Program-made: the position numbers and the translations under genes
Assembly: GCF_000005505.3 (NCBI RefSeq)
Contig: NC_016131.3
Location: forward strand, 73,139,855-73,203,854
Source of the DNA: Brachypodium distachyon
Taxonomy: Eukaryota; Streptophyta; Magnoliopsida; Poales; Poaceae
Direction of reading: 5' to 3'
Length of the DNA stretch: 64,000 nucleotides
The notes under the pieces: generated by a model
The model's database searches: none
Seen by the model: the letters and a program-made list of their open reading frames with translations, nothing else
Told to the model about the DNA's origin: nothing
In this document: positions 12,824 through 23,665 of the stretch, piece after piece
Layout of the letters: each line of letters starts with the position of its first letter
How positions within the stretch are numbered: position 1 is the first letter of the stretch

Positions 12824-12937
12824 CTCCCTAGTCTCATCATATTAAGTGACGAAATATTACATATTTTTAGACGCTTTTTGAGTATAAATACATTCATATT
12901 TAGCCAAATTTAGTCACTTAATATGTGACGGAGGGAG
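12824..12937. mobile_element. Stowaway MITE
   Basis: A 114-bp element flanked by TA (12,822-12,823 and 12,938-12,939), with ends CTCCCTAGTCTCAT and GTGACGGAGGGAG and the internal TAGACGCTTTTTGAGTATAA motif. Confidence 0.9.
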
Positions 12938-13280
12938 TATGAATTGAGCATACATCTTACATTTTAGAACGTATTGTATCTCTAGAAAAAACAAACTCAA
13001 GATGACCAAATGCTCGTGAATCCAACAAAAACTTGCTTACACATACCATTGAAATTAATGTTCAAAGTTGAATATCGAAATGCATGTTTACGTAAAAGGA
13101 CAGAGGGGCCAGTTAGTATCACTAAGCAAATCACACTAACAAGGAGTAAAATGAGTTAATTAATCTCATAAAGAGAGAAAGAAAATATGACCTTAATTTT
13201 AATAATAAAAAATTGTGGAGGGTGAGTGTCTTGTATGCACAGATGGAGAGATGGAGGGAGTATCACTTTTGCCGTGTTTA

Positions 13281-13510
13281 GGCCCTGTTTGTTTGGACTT
13301 ATGCTTCAGCTTTTGGTGCTTTTAGCAATCTCAAAAGCACTTCTCCCGTTTACACATGAAGCTGAGAAGCACCTCCGGGCGTGCTTTTGGTGCTTCTAGC
13401 TGAGAAGCACGTCTGGAGGTGCTTCTTAGCTTCATGTGTAAACGGAAAAAGTGATTTTGAGATTGCTAGAAGCACCAAAAGCTGAAGCTGAAGCCCAAAC
13501 AAACAGGGCC
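13281..13510. mobile_element. Fold-back Tourist/PIF-Harbinger MITE
   Basis: A 230-bp element that is an inverted repeat over almost its full length. Its ends are GGCCCTGTTTGTTTGGACTT and, inverted, GGCCCTGTTTGTTTGGGCTT. It is bordered by TTA on both sides (13,278-13,280 and 13,511-13,513), the expected Harbinger target duplication. A transcript through it would form a long hairpin. Confidence 0.9.
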
Positions 13511-13744
13511 TTATTTAGCTGATGTGATTTTTCTATTGTCATGACACCCAAGACTATGAATGCTATGTATTTTTTGTTTACTTCCATGTAAATTTTCCTT
13601 GCTTTTGCCTTTTTCAAATTATGCAAACGAAAGATGTCCAACAGATTTCAACAATTTTTTTTGATAAAAAAGCTAATGGACATTGCAAAATGTGCGCTAA
13701 ATTACTAATTTTATGGTGTGTTTAAATTTTTTATTTATAAACCT

Positions 13745-13990
13745 GGTTTTTTTGACAGCAAAATACCTCTTTATTCCGTGGAAATAATAGTTACATCATT
13801 GAGACGAAGAGGTACTATGCTAGGAGGGGGGGGGGGAATTAAACCAGGAGCTAATAGGATTGTACTGAGCTAATTGTACCAACTCATGGGCCACCGAATT
13901 CGAGTTGCGACAGCAGTGACTGATTTCCACACGGGCGAGGTCTTCCGACGAAATGAAGCAATCCTTATAAACGCGGTTTACTTCTAACAT
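13745..13990 (-). pseudogene. LINE RNase H C-terminal relic
   Basis: On the minus strand a short frame reads EISHCCRNSNSVAHELVQL followed by SSWFNSPPPP and a stop. This is the usual C-terminal end of the RNase H domain in plant LINE polyproteins (SHxRRxxNxVAH). A G-rich tract (13,828-13,837) disrupts it. It is a dead fragment of a few dozen codons. Confidence 0.65.
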
Positions 13991-14038
13991 CATGCTTCAA
14001 ATGTTATACTTTTCTTTGGGAGGGATTGGTATTTAATA

Positions 14039-14177
14039 CTCCCTCCGTCCCATATTAAGTGACTCAAATTTGTTGAATTTTTTTTGAAAGTAAATTTGCT
14101 CAAATATGGATGTATCTACGCCTAAAAAGCGTTTAGATACATGTAATATTTTGGTACTTAATATGGGAAGGAGGGAG
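14039..14177. mobile_element. Stowaway MITE adjoining the solo LTR
   Basis: A 139-bp element with inverted CTCCCTCCGTCCCATATTAAG ends and a TA on each side (14,037-14,038 and 14,178-14,179). Its right boundary is where the copia LTR inserted: the LTR's AGTAC duplication overlaps the last two bases of the MITE and its TA. Confidence 0.9.
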
Positions 14178-14180
14178 TAC

Positions 14181-15506
14181 TGTTGGGAATATGCCCTAGA
14201 GGCAATCATGTATGATGTAATTCCCAATGTATTCATAAATATTATTAAGTTGTCCTTGTTTGAACATCTGATATGTATCATTGAATATGTGATTTGATTG
14301 TGGAACTATGTATTCATGTTGTTCATACTAAATTGTCCTTAGTCATTGAGGTTGTGCTGGACACATAACCTAGACTAATGTGAAAGTTGGCTGATGACTC
14401 GGTTCCACTTGTCATGGGCATGGTGATGTCATTCCAGTTTACACGGACTCGGCTAAAGAGTTTAGCGAGTCGGACTGACCCATATTGAGATGCAACGAGT
14501 AGGTCGTCATTTGCATGTCTCAATCAATGTAATCCTTAGACCTGAGGTTATCGCACAATCCGAGTTGTGGATCACCAACTTAGGTTCTGTCAAACGTTGT
14601 TCCGTAACAGGGCAGTTATAAAGGCAGAGTTCGGGTTGACTGAGAATCAAGCTGTGTGATGTGGATAACCAAGATGGGATTTTGCCCCTCCGACTGGAGA
14701 GATATTCTCTGGGCCCTCTCGAGTGATATGATTCGGGAAGCATGGCCATGCGCGACTTGGTTAACTGTTAACCGGGTCGATCGACTAAGAGTTAGTCGGA
14801 TGAATCGTATATCACAGATCGAGAAGAGAGTTGAACTATTAAAGGGATGACGATTAATCGCCTATAGTTCGACAAGGTATATCGTGAGGCAAAAGGGACT
14901 AAGACGTATGTCACATTGGAAGGTACGTCGTCATGACTCGATGGTACTTGGGAGTCGGCACGTTCTGCTAGGAGCCGCTACCGATTGATCGATTGTGAGT
15001 CGGACTCCAATCGTGTCCAAGTCACCATGAGCCTGTGGGGTCACACACTTAAGAGCGGGAGCAAGTATTTGGTCGGGTTGGACCCGAACTGGAATTGGGC
15101 TGACAATGCGAGTTGGACTCGCAGGGTGGATGGGCCACAAGGCTTGGAGCCTACTTCCACTCGATATATAAGCAGGGGCGTGGGATGCCTAAGGGGCACG
15201 GTTTTTCCACTCTCATGCGTTGAGAACCCTAGCCCGATTCAGTTCAACCGTCGCACCGGACCTAGCAGTCCGCCGCCGGAGCTCCTCCTCGCACGTGTGG
15301 ATACCGGCAGAGGTGCTGTACGTTCAGCACTTCGACGATCGCGGGATTGGATCGGCTGGATCGGATCGAGGGACTGCACTGCATCAAGACGCCGCATCGA
15401 TAATCCGCAACTGCGCGTCTAGTGGTAATCCTCGTGGCCTTCTACCTCGGCTAGATCTTGGGAGTTCGCGTAGGAAAAGTTTTGTTTATCTCTACGCGCC
15501 CCTTCA
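14181..15506 (+). mobile_element. Solo LTR of a copia (BARE/Angela-like) element
   Basis: A 1,326-bp sequence that begins TGTTGGGAATATGCCCTAG, the recognisable opening of BARE1/Angela/WIS LTRs, and ends CTACGCGCCCCTTCA. It is flanked by the perfect 5-bp target duplication AGTAC (14,176-14,180 and 15,507-15,511). No primer-binding site, gag-pol or second LTR is present, so this is a solo LTR left by unequal recombination. It may still hold promoter signals (a TCGATATATAAGCAG TATA-like site near 15,161). Confidence 0.92.
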
Positions 15507-15820
15507 AGTACAACCGAGAAATTGTAAATTCTTACCTGAAATGATTTGCGCATATCAACATCTTCAAAATTCAAAATCTGGGTTGTTAATGACTCACCGA
15601 CGAAAACTGGAAGGGCTAGATGTGTAGCTGGCTAATAGGTCACGATTTTTTTAAAAGCCCGCCAGCAAGGGCCCGCACGCAGCTAAACGGGCCTCTTTGG
15701 CCCGCATGCTTTGCCTGGGTCTCGGTCCCGTGGGGGCGTAGCCGTTAGCATTCTTTTGTTTCCTACATTTTTAACGTATTTTATATGAGGCCCGGTGCGG
15801 GACGCCTGCCTTCCATCTTA

Positions 15821-16913
15821 GGGTGCGTTTGTTTGGGCTCCTAAGAGCTGCTCCAACAGCTTCTGGGCTGTGGAAGTTGGAGCCCAAACAAACATGTATT
15901 TCTGGACCAGCTTCTCAGATCCATTTCGTTGGAGCGCTCCGCAGAACTACACTAGAATTTGGGCTGTGAGTGCTTCTCCAAGCCGCTGCATATTCTTCTC
16001 ACCCCACCAAGACCCGACGGCATCAAACCCTGCTCTCCCCCAACCTGAGCAGAACAACGTCTCAGGCTAGGGTCCGCTGCCGCCACCTTGCTCTCCCGCA
16101 ACCGGCGCCGCCGCCCTCACCTCTCCCCTGGAATTCGGCGCCTAATCTCTCCTTTCTCCCCTGCCGCTACAGGCGCCGCCGCCCTCCTCCGGCCGGTCCG
16201 GCCGCCCCTGCTCCCCCCAACTTCCTGCTCCCGGCGCTGCCCTCCGAGCTGGTCTGCTAGACGACGCCCCGACCACGCTGCCCTGCTCCTCCTACCTCGA
16301 GGATTGATTGCAACTAGACTATCGTGGTGTTCTGCACTTAAGCTGCTTGATTGCAAATTAGTATGGAGTAGCACTTTTGCCAACAACTATCTATCGTGGT
16401 GTTGCTCTGGACACAGTACATCTCTTGATTGCAATTGCACTACAGAGATATATAAGTTGTATGCAGCGCTAATTTGCAATGCTTTATTTCAAATGGCAAT
16501 GCTTCTCTGTCTCTGCAAGCGAAGGCTGCACACACATTTTGAATTGAACATTGTAACGATTGCAGGTATCCACAAGATGAAAGCGAAAAAAAGACGGTAA
16601 AACTGTCAAATAAGTGTATGCACCGTTCAAACCATCAAATTCAGTAAAAAAAAATTAGTCATCTGAAGCAAAAAATAGATTTTAAGCACGTCGTTTACTG
16701 TTACGACGGTACAATCACCGCTAATACCAAATCTACAGAACTATAGGGTCATTTCAACATATTTTAGTTGCAGCTGCACTTGGACCAACCGCACAAACAA
16801 ACACGCATCAGACAATTCTAACTTTCCAGCTGCAATTGGCAGCCACAACTGATTTTGGAATCTGCTGCTGTAGAATCTGCAGCTGTGAAGCTGCAGCCCA
16901 AACAAACACAACC
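15821..16913. mobile_element. Putative non-autonomous TIR transposon
   Basis: Left end GGGTGCGTTTGTTTGGGCT and right end (inverted) GGTTGTGTTTGTTTGGGCT match closely, giving a body of about 1.09 kb. The flanking triplets are TTA and TTG, so a Harbinger-type duplication is only approximate. The centre (16,020-16,310) is GC-rich, with proline-rich open frames that look like borrowed gene sequence. No transposase is present. Confidence 0.5.
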
Positions 16914-17237
16914 TTGGTGGAGTGGCTCAGCACGACCCGTTTATATACGGGCCTGAGAGCCGGGCCGGGCAAAGACCGGTTAGTAGCGGAGCTGGCTAGG
17001 GCCGGCCCTTTGGCCAGCTATGGCTGCTGGATGGAAAAAATTAAGCTGACACATGCTGACCGAAATGACAACCCATCGGGACCGTCCAATTTGAGTATTC
17101 CACGAGATGAACGGCTGAGTTCGCCCGGAATCCAGAACCCCATCACCTTATCCTCTTCCCTCGCTCGAAACACATCATCGTCTTCCCTCCACACGCGCAT
17201 CGCCGGACAGACACAAGCTTACCTCCCGCCCGCCCCA
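16914..17237 (+). promoter_or_regulatory. cpSRP43 promoter/5' UTR next to transposon end
   Basis: Only about 320 bp separate the right end of the TIR element from the cpSRP43 start codon. A TATA-like CGTTTATATACGG lies at about 16,938-16,950. The functional promoter is therefore this short segment, the transposon, or both. This is inferred from position. Confidence 0.4.
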
Positions 17238-18437
17238 ATGGAGGCCGTCCTACGACATCCATCCCTCTCCCGCCTCAAACCCCCGAACCCCAACGCTCAC
17301 AGACCCACATCCCTCTCCACCACCGTCCCTCCCCGTCCCCGATTTCCCAAGCGCCGCCTCGTCGCCGCCACCGCGGTGTTCCAGGACCAGAGCAACCCGA
17401 GAACCGCAGCAAAGGGTGGCGATGGTGAACAAGACGAGGAGGAAGAAGAGGGGTACGGGGAGGTGGACCGCATCGTGTCCAGCCGCACCGTGAAGAACCC
17501 GGTGTTCGCGGACGACGGCGGCGGCACGGCGGTGACGACCGCGACGGAGTACCTGGTGGAGTGGAAGGACGGGCACGAGCCGACGTGGATCCCCGCGGAG
17601 GCGATAGCGGCGGACGTGGTGGCGGAGTACGAGACGCCGTGGTGGGACGCCGCGAAGAAGGCCGACGCGGATGCGCTGCGCGCGCTGCTGTCCGACGAGG
17701 CGGAGCCGCTGCGGCGGGACCCGGACGCGGAGGACGCGCAGGGGCGCACCGCGGCGCACTTCGCGGCCGGGATGGGGTCCGAGGAGTGCCTGCGCGCGCT
17801 GGCGGCGGCCGGGGCCGACATGGGCCGGGCCGAGCGGGCCGGCGGCGGGCTGACCCCGCTGCACATCGCGGCGGGCTACGGGCGGGCCTCCGGGGTGCGG
17901 GCCCTGCTGGACCTCGGCGCCGACCCGGAGGCTCCCGACGAGAAGGGCCGCACGCCGCTGGATCTGGCCCGCGAGGTGCTCGCGAAAACGCCCGGGGCGG
18001 CGGTCGAGCGGCGGCAGGCGCTGGAGGCGGCGGCGAAGGAGGTGGAGAAGGCCGTGTACGAGTGGGGCGAGGTGGAGAAGGTGGTGGACGGCCGCGGGGA
18101 AGGGAAATGGCGGGAGTACCTCGTGGAGTGGAGCGACGGCGGGGACAGGGAGTGGGTGAAGGCGCCGTGGGTGGCGGAGGATTTGGTGCGGGACTTCGAG
18201 GCCGGGCTCGAGTACGGCGTCGCCGAGGCCGTCGTGGACAGGAGGCCGGCCGCCGGCGCCGGGGAAGACGGGGGGAAGTGGGAGTACCTCGTCAAGTGGG
18301 TGGATATTGAGGAGGCGACGTGGGAGCCCGCGGAGAACGTGGACGACGAGCTCGTGCAGGAGTTCGAGCGGCGGCTGTCGGGAGCGGGGACTGGTGGTGG
18401 TTCCTCGCCGCCGGCGGAGACGACGGTCGCCGGTTGA
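17238..18437 (+). CDS. cpSRP43: Chloroplast signal recognition particle 43 kDa (cpSRP43)
   Basis: A stromal chaperone that binds light-harvesting chlorophyll a/b proteins and, with cpSRP54, delivers them to the thylakoid membrane via Alb3. The frame codes for 399 residues without introns. Residues 1-57 are Ser/Pro/Arg-rich and acid-poor, as expected for a transit peptide, followed by an acidic run (EQDEEEEEG, 64-72). Chromodomain 1 spans about 75-131 ([18 protein letters not shown]). Ankyrin repeats run from about 137 to 265 ([20 protein letters not shown] and [20 protein letters not shown]). Chromodomain 2 is at about 273-321 ([15 protein letters not shown]) and chromodomain 3 at about 327-377 ([20 protein letters not shown]). 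The domain order is that of cpSRP43 (Arabidopsis CAO). The frame is open upstream to 16,836, but that part lies in transposon sequence, and ATG 17,238 starts the transit peptide. Confidence 0.96.
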   Translation: MEAVLRHPSLSRLKPPNPNAHRPTSLSTTVPPRPRFPKRRLVAATAVFQDQSNPRTAAKGGDGEQDEEEEEGYGEVDRIVSSRTVKNPVFADDGGGTAVTTATEYLVEWKDGHEPTWIPAEAIAADVVAEYETPWWDAAKKADADALRALLSDEAEPLRRDPDAEDAQGRTAAHFAAGMGSEECLRALAAAGADMGRAERAGGGLTPLHIAAGYGRASGVRALLDLGADPEAPDEKGRTPLDLAREVLAKTPGAAVERRQALEAAAKEVEKAVYEWGEVEKVVDGRGEGKWREYLVEWSDGGDREWVKAPWVAEDLVRDFEAGLEYGVAEAVVDRRPAAGAGEDGGKWEYLVKWVDIEEATWEPAENVDDELVQEFERRLSGAGTGGGSSPPAETTVAG

Positions 18438-19436
18438 CGGCGGCTGCTGCTGCTACCTGCTGCCGCGCTCGATTCGCGATCTCTGGTTTTGTCGTGTCGG
18501 TCGATCGATTGCCGAATGTGTCATTAGCAATTGGAGAGCTTTTTATTGTGATTAATTAGTCTCTTTTTACGCTGTAACGTTTACACATTGCGGTTGATGA
18601 ATCCAACGAACCCAACCTGTTTCTGTAAACTCTGCAGATTAGTAGAAGGAAATGTGCCGGCAGCCTCCATTGTATCTCCGTGCTCCCAGCATGCGAGACA
18701 GTTGGGTTTCAAAGGCATCTGGGCTGCGACTGCCTCGTGCGCTCAGCCCAACCTGATGCGCTTGGCCCAAGCAAACACGTCCTCAATGGAATTCACCGGT
18801 GTTGTCCTCGTCTTTCTCACTACGTCACGGAGTATATTCAAAGGCACTGTATATTGCCTAAAATTGCCTCAAAGTTAAATTTAGGCACTTCTGAAAAATG
18901 ACACTAAATAAATTTTCAAGCACAATACAAAATTGCCTTGAAATTCAAATCAAGGCTCCTTTCGAAAAGGCCTCAACAATCAGGTTGTTAGTACTACAAT
19001 CTGATTACACTATTCAGTAGTACCAATTTCATAGAATTCATTTGACGAAAAAAATTCAATTGGCTAACGCTAGACAAGTATTCGCATTCAAGTCATGACA
19101 TCATTCACTTCAAGACAACACTGGCTTCAGTTGTGGTAAGTTTGGAAACTTTCGTCTTCCTTTTTGTCTTCTCAGCCGTAATCTGTGATTGTGAGCCGCC
19201 GGCACCTGTCCCAGCTTTTAAATTTGCAGATTCCTGTGGAAATTTATTTGAGCTTTAAGTATTGATACTACTGCTGCATTATATAACCTTCCGAACCAAA
19301 AGACAAAATGGTAGAAAACATCATATATGTAGAACTTATATGAGATGCATGTCTCTGGTTTCTGGAGTACAACCAGTATGGTCAAAAAGTATATTACAAG
19401 TTCCAGATCAGCTAGTACAGTTCACAAATACAAATA

Positions 19437-19549
19437 CTCCCTCCGATCCATATTAATTGTTGAAATATTACATGTATCTAGACGCTTTTTAGGCATAGAT
19501 ACATTCATATTTGGGCAAATTTGAGACAATTAATATAGATCGGAGGGAG
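19437..19549. mobile_element. Stowaway MITE nested in the CACTA element
   Basis: A 113-bp MITE (CTCCCTCCGATCCATATTAA...GATCGGAGGGAG) with TA at 19,435-19,436 and 19,550-19,551. Its position inside the CACTA body means it inserted in the CACTA or in an ancestor of that copy. Confidence 0.9.
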
Positions 19550-20584
19550 TACAATTTAAGCCTTTATAGATAAAATGAAACATGGACAGTTAGAGCTGAT
19601 CCAGTACAAGCAGTTAGCAGCTTATATAGCGGAGAGCTCACTCATTTGATCATAAATTTCAGATATACTTACTACCAGGAGCATATAAATTACCTTAGAC
19701 ATCAGGGGTGTACCATTTTTACTTGTAACCTGCAATTTTTGTTCAGAAAATAATAGTTTGCAAAACCATGATGTAAATTAAGTATATGCAAAACATATGG
19801 AGAGTGGCTAAGTTGCATACACCATACATTAAAGTCAGTTAGAGAGAAACCTAGAGAGAAATAGAACAAGTCAGTAACTATTAGCTACTTTCTCTAAACT
19901 GAAACCATGAAAACAGACAATGAAACTAAAACTGAACAAGCCCTGCTCTGTACTTAGGGAAAGGGCATCTAGTCAATGAACTGAAAAAACCCTTTATTCT
20001 ACCTTAGGCTCTTGTACTCCTCGTTCTGATCTTATGAATCTCAGTCCTAATAAAATCCATCAGCGACAAGGGGACACAGTGGAATTTAACTACAAGTCCA
20101 AATCAAGCAAGTGATCTCAACAATAAGGGTAGAAACAACAATCACCGCATGCTGGCGGCTCGTTGTTCTCCGAAAGGGACGTGGCTTGAGAGTGGTAGAG
20201 GAAGGAACGGCGAGGATCCATGAGAAATCTGTGTTGTAGTATAGCACTATCTGGATGCGGACCATGACTTCAGTTCCTGCCAAGCAAAGCAATTTCAGTT
20301 AACTAAGCACAACAACTTCAGTTATAATTAACCAAAACAGTTTTCAGTTAACTAAGCACAGCAGCATCTTCAGTTAACTAGTGTCCAGTAGTGAACGAGC
20401 ATGCATATGGATGCAGCTACATGCACGTTCTGAAGAAGAACCAATGACTAGAAATACCAAGCATGTCGTTCTGAAGAACTGAAGAACTACTATCTATTGA
20501 CTACCAATTGTTCATGCTAAATTTGAGATGAATATGCACTCTGTAGTTAGACTAGAGCAATACCAATAGTGCTGCTTCTACCAA

Positions 20585-20678
20585 TTAGTACTCCTACTAC
20601 TACTACTACTACTCCTACTACTACTACTACTACTACTACGACCACCACCACCACCACCACCACCACCACCACCACCTA
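20585..20678. repeat. Compound trinucleotide microsatellite
   Basis: (CTA)n interrupted by TCC, followed directly by (CCA)n. A CT/CA dinucleotide tract follows at about 20,802-20,832. All lie within the CACTA element. Confidence 0.9.
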
Positions 20679-20800
20679 GTACCAAGTACCAACAACTGAA
20701 AGCATGCCGTGGTGAATCTACAAAAAAACATGTCGTACTTTCAGGTTTTTCACTCCCAAAACTTATTGAGGCCTCTTCAGAGGAGAATGGACCGATGCAG

Positions 20801-20832
<32 letters not shown>

Positions 20833-21954
20833 GAGCATGACCTTGCCGATCAGCTTCACGGCCCCCTCCCGCTGGTAGCTCTTCGTGACTGAAGGGCCTG
20901 GCTCGCGCGAACACAAGGACAGATGGGGTTAGGGTTAGGGCCACGGGCCATGGACCTGGTGAAGGGGAGACGGCGGCGATCAGTCGTGGGGAGGGGACTT
21001 ACTTGCAGCAGAGAAACACCTGCAGCTCGACGGTGCGCACGCGGCTGAGCGGCTCGTGCCACAGATGCGACGGCGACAGATGCTCGGCGGTGACTCTGTG
21101 AGGGAGGAGACAGCGGGCGGGCGGAGACTCTGCGAAGGCAGAAACGGCGGGCGCGCGGAGGCTCCTCGACGGCAGAGACGGGGGGCGCTCGGAGGCTTCT
21201 CGACGGCAGATCGAGACGGCAGCGAGGACCGGTGGAAAGTGATTTGGGGATATTTTTTTTCAGGATGATCCACTTAACGGGGAACAAGTAGTCTGGGTTA
21301 TATCGGTGGAAGGGTAGATTTTTTGGAAAAATCGAAACGGAGGTTCTTTTTGCATAAAGTACATATTTTTTAAGGCAGTTTTTATGAATTTGCCTTTTTA
21401 AATCATAGTGGCAATTTTATAATTGCCCTTAGAAAATTAGATCTGTAGCTTTTTTTAAAAATGCCTTGGATGGTTGAATCTTTTGAGGCCTTCTCTCTAT
21501 TATGCCTTTGATGTTAAAAGTATTTGGAGGCAATTTTTTAATAATGCTTTTGATGTTCAAAAATTTGGAGGCATTTTTTCTAAAAGGCCTTTGGAGTTAA
21601 AGGTTTTTGAGGCATATTAATAAAATAGCCCTCCTTCACTTAATTTTTGACGTACTACATAAAAATTGCCTTCTATAATACGTAATTGAGGCAATTTAAA
21701 ATATTGCCATTACCAAACTGCCTTTGAATATACGTTGTGACGTAGTGTCTCAAGCCATATTTGAAATATTTTTCTCCCGTAACTTAGACGAAACCTTCGA
21801 TCTATAGAGTAGTTCATGTGCTTAATGTGGCGTTAGTTGAAAATTGCACTCTATTCTTACTTCTACTTGCATAAATTCCTAGGTTTCTAATATTAGAGGA
21901 AATACGAGAATGCAAAAGCGACAAGGTGAAATTGCATTATTTGGCTTATTTTTG

Positions 21955-22062
21955 TTTTGACTTTGTGCGATCCATGATTTGATGACATAACGTTGCAATA
22001 AAATGGCTATGTGCATCGCTCCGATGCAGAGGCTGGGGAGTTCCCCTTTTCAGAAAAAACCC
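21955..22062 (+). pseudogene. LINE 3' terminal relic
   Basis: The motif AATAAAATGGCTATGTGCAT, then GATGCAGAGGCTGGGG and CCCCTTTTCAGAAAAAA, is the usual 3' terminal signature of grass LINEs (in consensus, atgcagaggccggggg ... ccttttcgaaaaa). No coding part is retained. Confidence 0.6.
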
Positions 22063-22307
22063 GGTGAAATTGCATTTGCCAAAGGCCAGGGGAGTACCTA
22101 ATACATGCGCCGACATGGTCACCCGTGAGAACAAGGTCAACTATGGTATATGTATCTATGAATGTACATCGATTAATGTTTATAATGCGAGGTCAACTAT
22201 AGATACAACAATTAATGTTTCCCTGCTTGAACATAGTATATGTATCTAATCACAGCAAACAAAAGCTGACAAAATATCCTCGAGGTTTCCAAAGAAACTA
22301 TCATACG

Positions 22308-22804
22308 ATGGATGCTAGGCATGCAAGCATGTGTTTCCTCGTACTATTTGTATTACACGGAAATCCTGCTACCATGGCCGGTTCGTGTTTCTGTATCTCT
22401 CTCTCCCTTTCTCTCGTCGTGTCTTGGTTTTAGTTAACTTCATGAGAATTGATCTAGGATAAGAAAAATGTAAGTAGCTTTATTTTGTTTTTTACCTACT
22501 TTTTTTTCGTGTTCTTCGCGAAAATTCAAACCAGGACCTAGACGTTCATTTTTAAAGTTTAGAACTAACTTGACGTGTTTACAAATGAATTAGTATCTCG
22601 GATGTATTTTACTAATGCGTGGATATAAATATGTGCGCAGAGAAATGCGGGTACCGACTTCTTCCATTGTCATTCTGTTTCGATGCTATGTGCAAGTCAG
22701 AGTGCTGGATAGAAGGGGTAGCTTTGGGTGCTCAGGTCAAAGAATACGAATGTGGGGGGCCAGGGCCGAAGACCTATTGTATTTGTCTTTTTTGCCAAAA
22801 ATAA
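22308..22804 (+). CDS. Small secreted cysteine-rich (defensin-like) protein, copy 1
   Basis: Two exons, 22308-22380 and 22641-22804, join in phase 1 (GCC G|GT...CAG|AG) to give 78 residues. Exon 1 encodes a hydrophobic signal peptide (MCFLVLFVL, ending near AMAG-type residues MAG). Exon 2 encodes the mature domain with eight cysteines. The spacing includes CFDAMCKSEC (C-x4-C-x3-C), then ECGGPG and YCICLFC (C-x-C-x2-C). Plant defensin-like (DEFL) genes typically have this layout: signal-peptide exon, one intron, cysteine-rich exon, and CxxxC plus CxC pairs forming a CS-alpha-beta fold. The role could be antimicrobial or in reproductive signalling; the sequence does not decide. It is paralogous to the gene at 24,242. 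Confidence 0.75.
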
Positions 22805-23665
22805 TTAACCTTCAAGGGAAAATGCAGACTTCTGCAACGATCCTATATTGAATTGAAGAATGAAGATGGACCCGAATGAAGATGCCATGATTTGCTTTTG
22901 TCCGCCGCAGTCCCCTTTAAGAAAAGATGACATGTGCTCTTACAAAGAGGATCTCTATATGTCCGTCTTGTATTTGGACTCTTTGCATTATGCATAACAA
23001 TTAATCCACCTTTGCCTAAGAATTTATATTTTCATTCATGTACATCATCAAATTAATCTACACCACTAGCGTGCACCACCACAAACAAATTAATCTCTCA
23101 TTCAGTCAAGGCCGTATATAAGTTATACGAGTATAACTTTGATACTTTAAGAAACTTAATGCAATAACCTGCCTGTATGAACACATGTAGCAGTGAAGAG
23201 TGTTCTTAGCATGCAGAAGTTATCAGAACATGAATGTTCTTGCCTGCACCAGAAGTAGAGAATATACATTTCTAAGTTTCATTTCTTTTTGACAAAAAAT
23301 CTATCCATGTGCTACATGCTATAACATTAACACTTGCCGAAATATGGCACATTAATTGCGTCATATTTTTTGTGCTATCAACAAATACTCATATTTATGT
23401 ATGTTTTTTTTTGTAAATGTTCACACTATATAAGATTTATCTATCTTTTCCTTTTCCATTTTTATGTAAACTCACGAAAAACATTTGCTATATATTGTGG
23501 TTGCGTGTTGCGGATTTTTTTTAATAAAGATGAAATGTCATTTTTAACAAATACTCCCTCCGATCCTAAATATTTGTCATGGTTTTAGTGGGAGTAGATA
23601 ACTTCATAAAAGAGCAAAAGAGTTATTTGCTCAAGATAGGACCACAATACAACGTGATGAGGTCA
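22805..23665. other. AT-rich spacer between defensin-like genes
   Basis: I find no gene here. One half of a Stowaway terminus (TACTCCCTCCGATCCTAAAT at about 23,551) is present without a matching right end, so it is a truncated or decayed MITE. Confidence 0.6.

Larger units (their letters stand above)
18818..21747. mobile_element. Non-autonomous CACTA (En/Spm) transposon
   Basis: A 2,930-bp element. The left terminus CACTACGTCACGGAGTATAT and the inverted right terminus CACTACGTCACAACGTATAT share the diagnostic CACTA end, followed by TTCAAAGGCA in both. It is flanked by a perfect 3-bp duplication, TCT (18,815-18,817 and 21,748-21,750). Subterminal regions (about 18,840-18,980 and 21,370-21,730) are crowded with AAGGCA/AGGCAATTT motifs in both orientations, as in CACTA elements. 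No transposase is seen. The interior holds a Stowaway MITE, microsatellites and a GC-rich coding-like block at about 20,860-21,240, possibly captured host sequence. Confidence 0.93.

Noticed and set aside
14985..15627. Two overlapping frames of 135-145 codons
   Set aside because: They lie in the solo copia LTR or cross its border; LTRs do not encode these.
16836..17237. Upstream 134-codon extension of the cpSRP43 frame
   Set aside because: It runs through transposon sequence and has no coding character. A proper transit peptide starts at 17,238.
17250..18310. Long frames in other phases and antisense over cpSRP43
   Set aside because: These are shadows of the GC-rich coding strand, without domains.
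20925..20945. GGGTTAGGGTTAGGG telomere-like motif
   Set aside because: Only two to three units of the plant telo-box type; too short for an interstitial telomere array.
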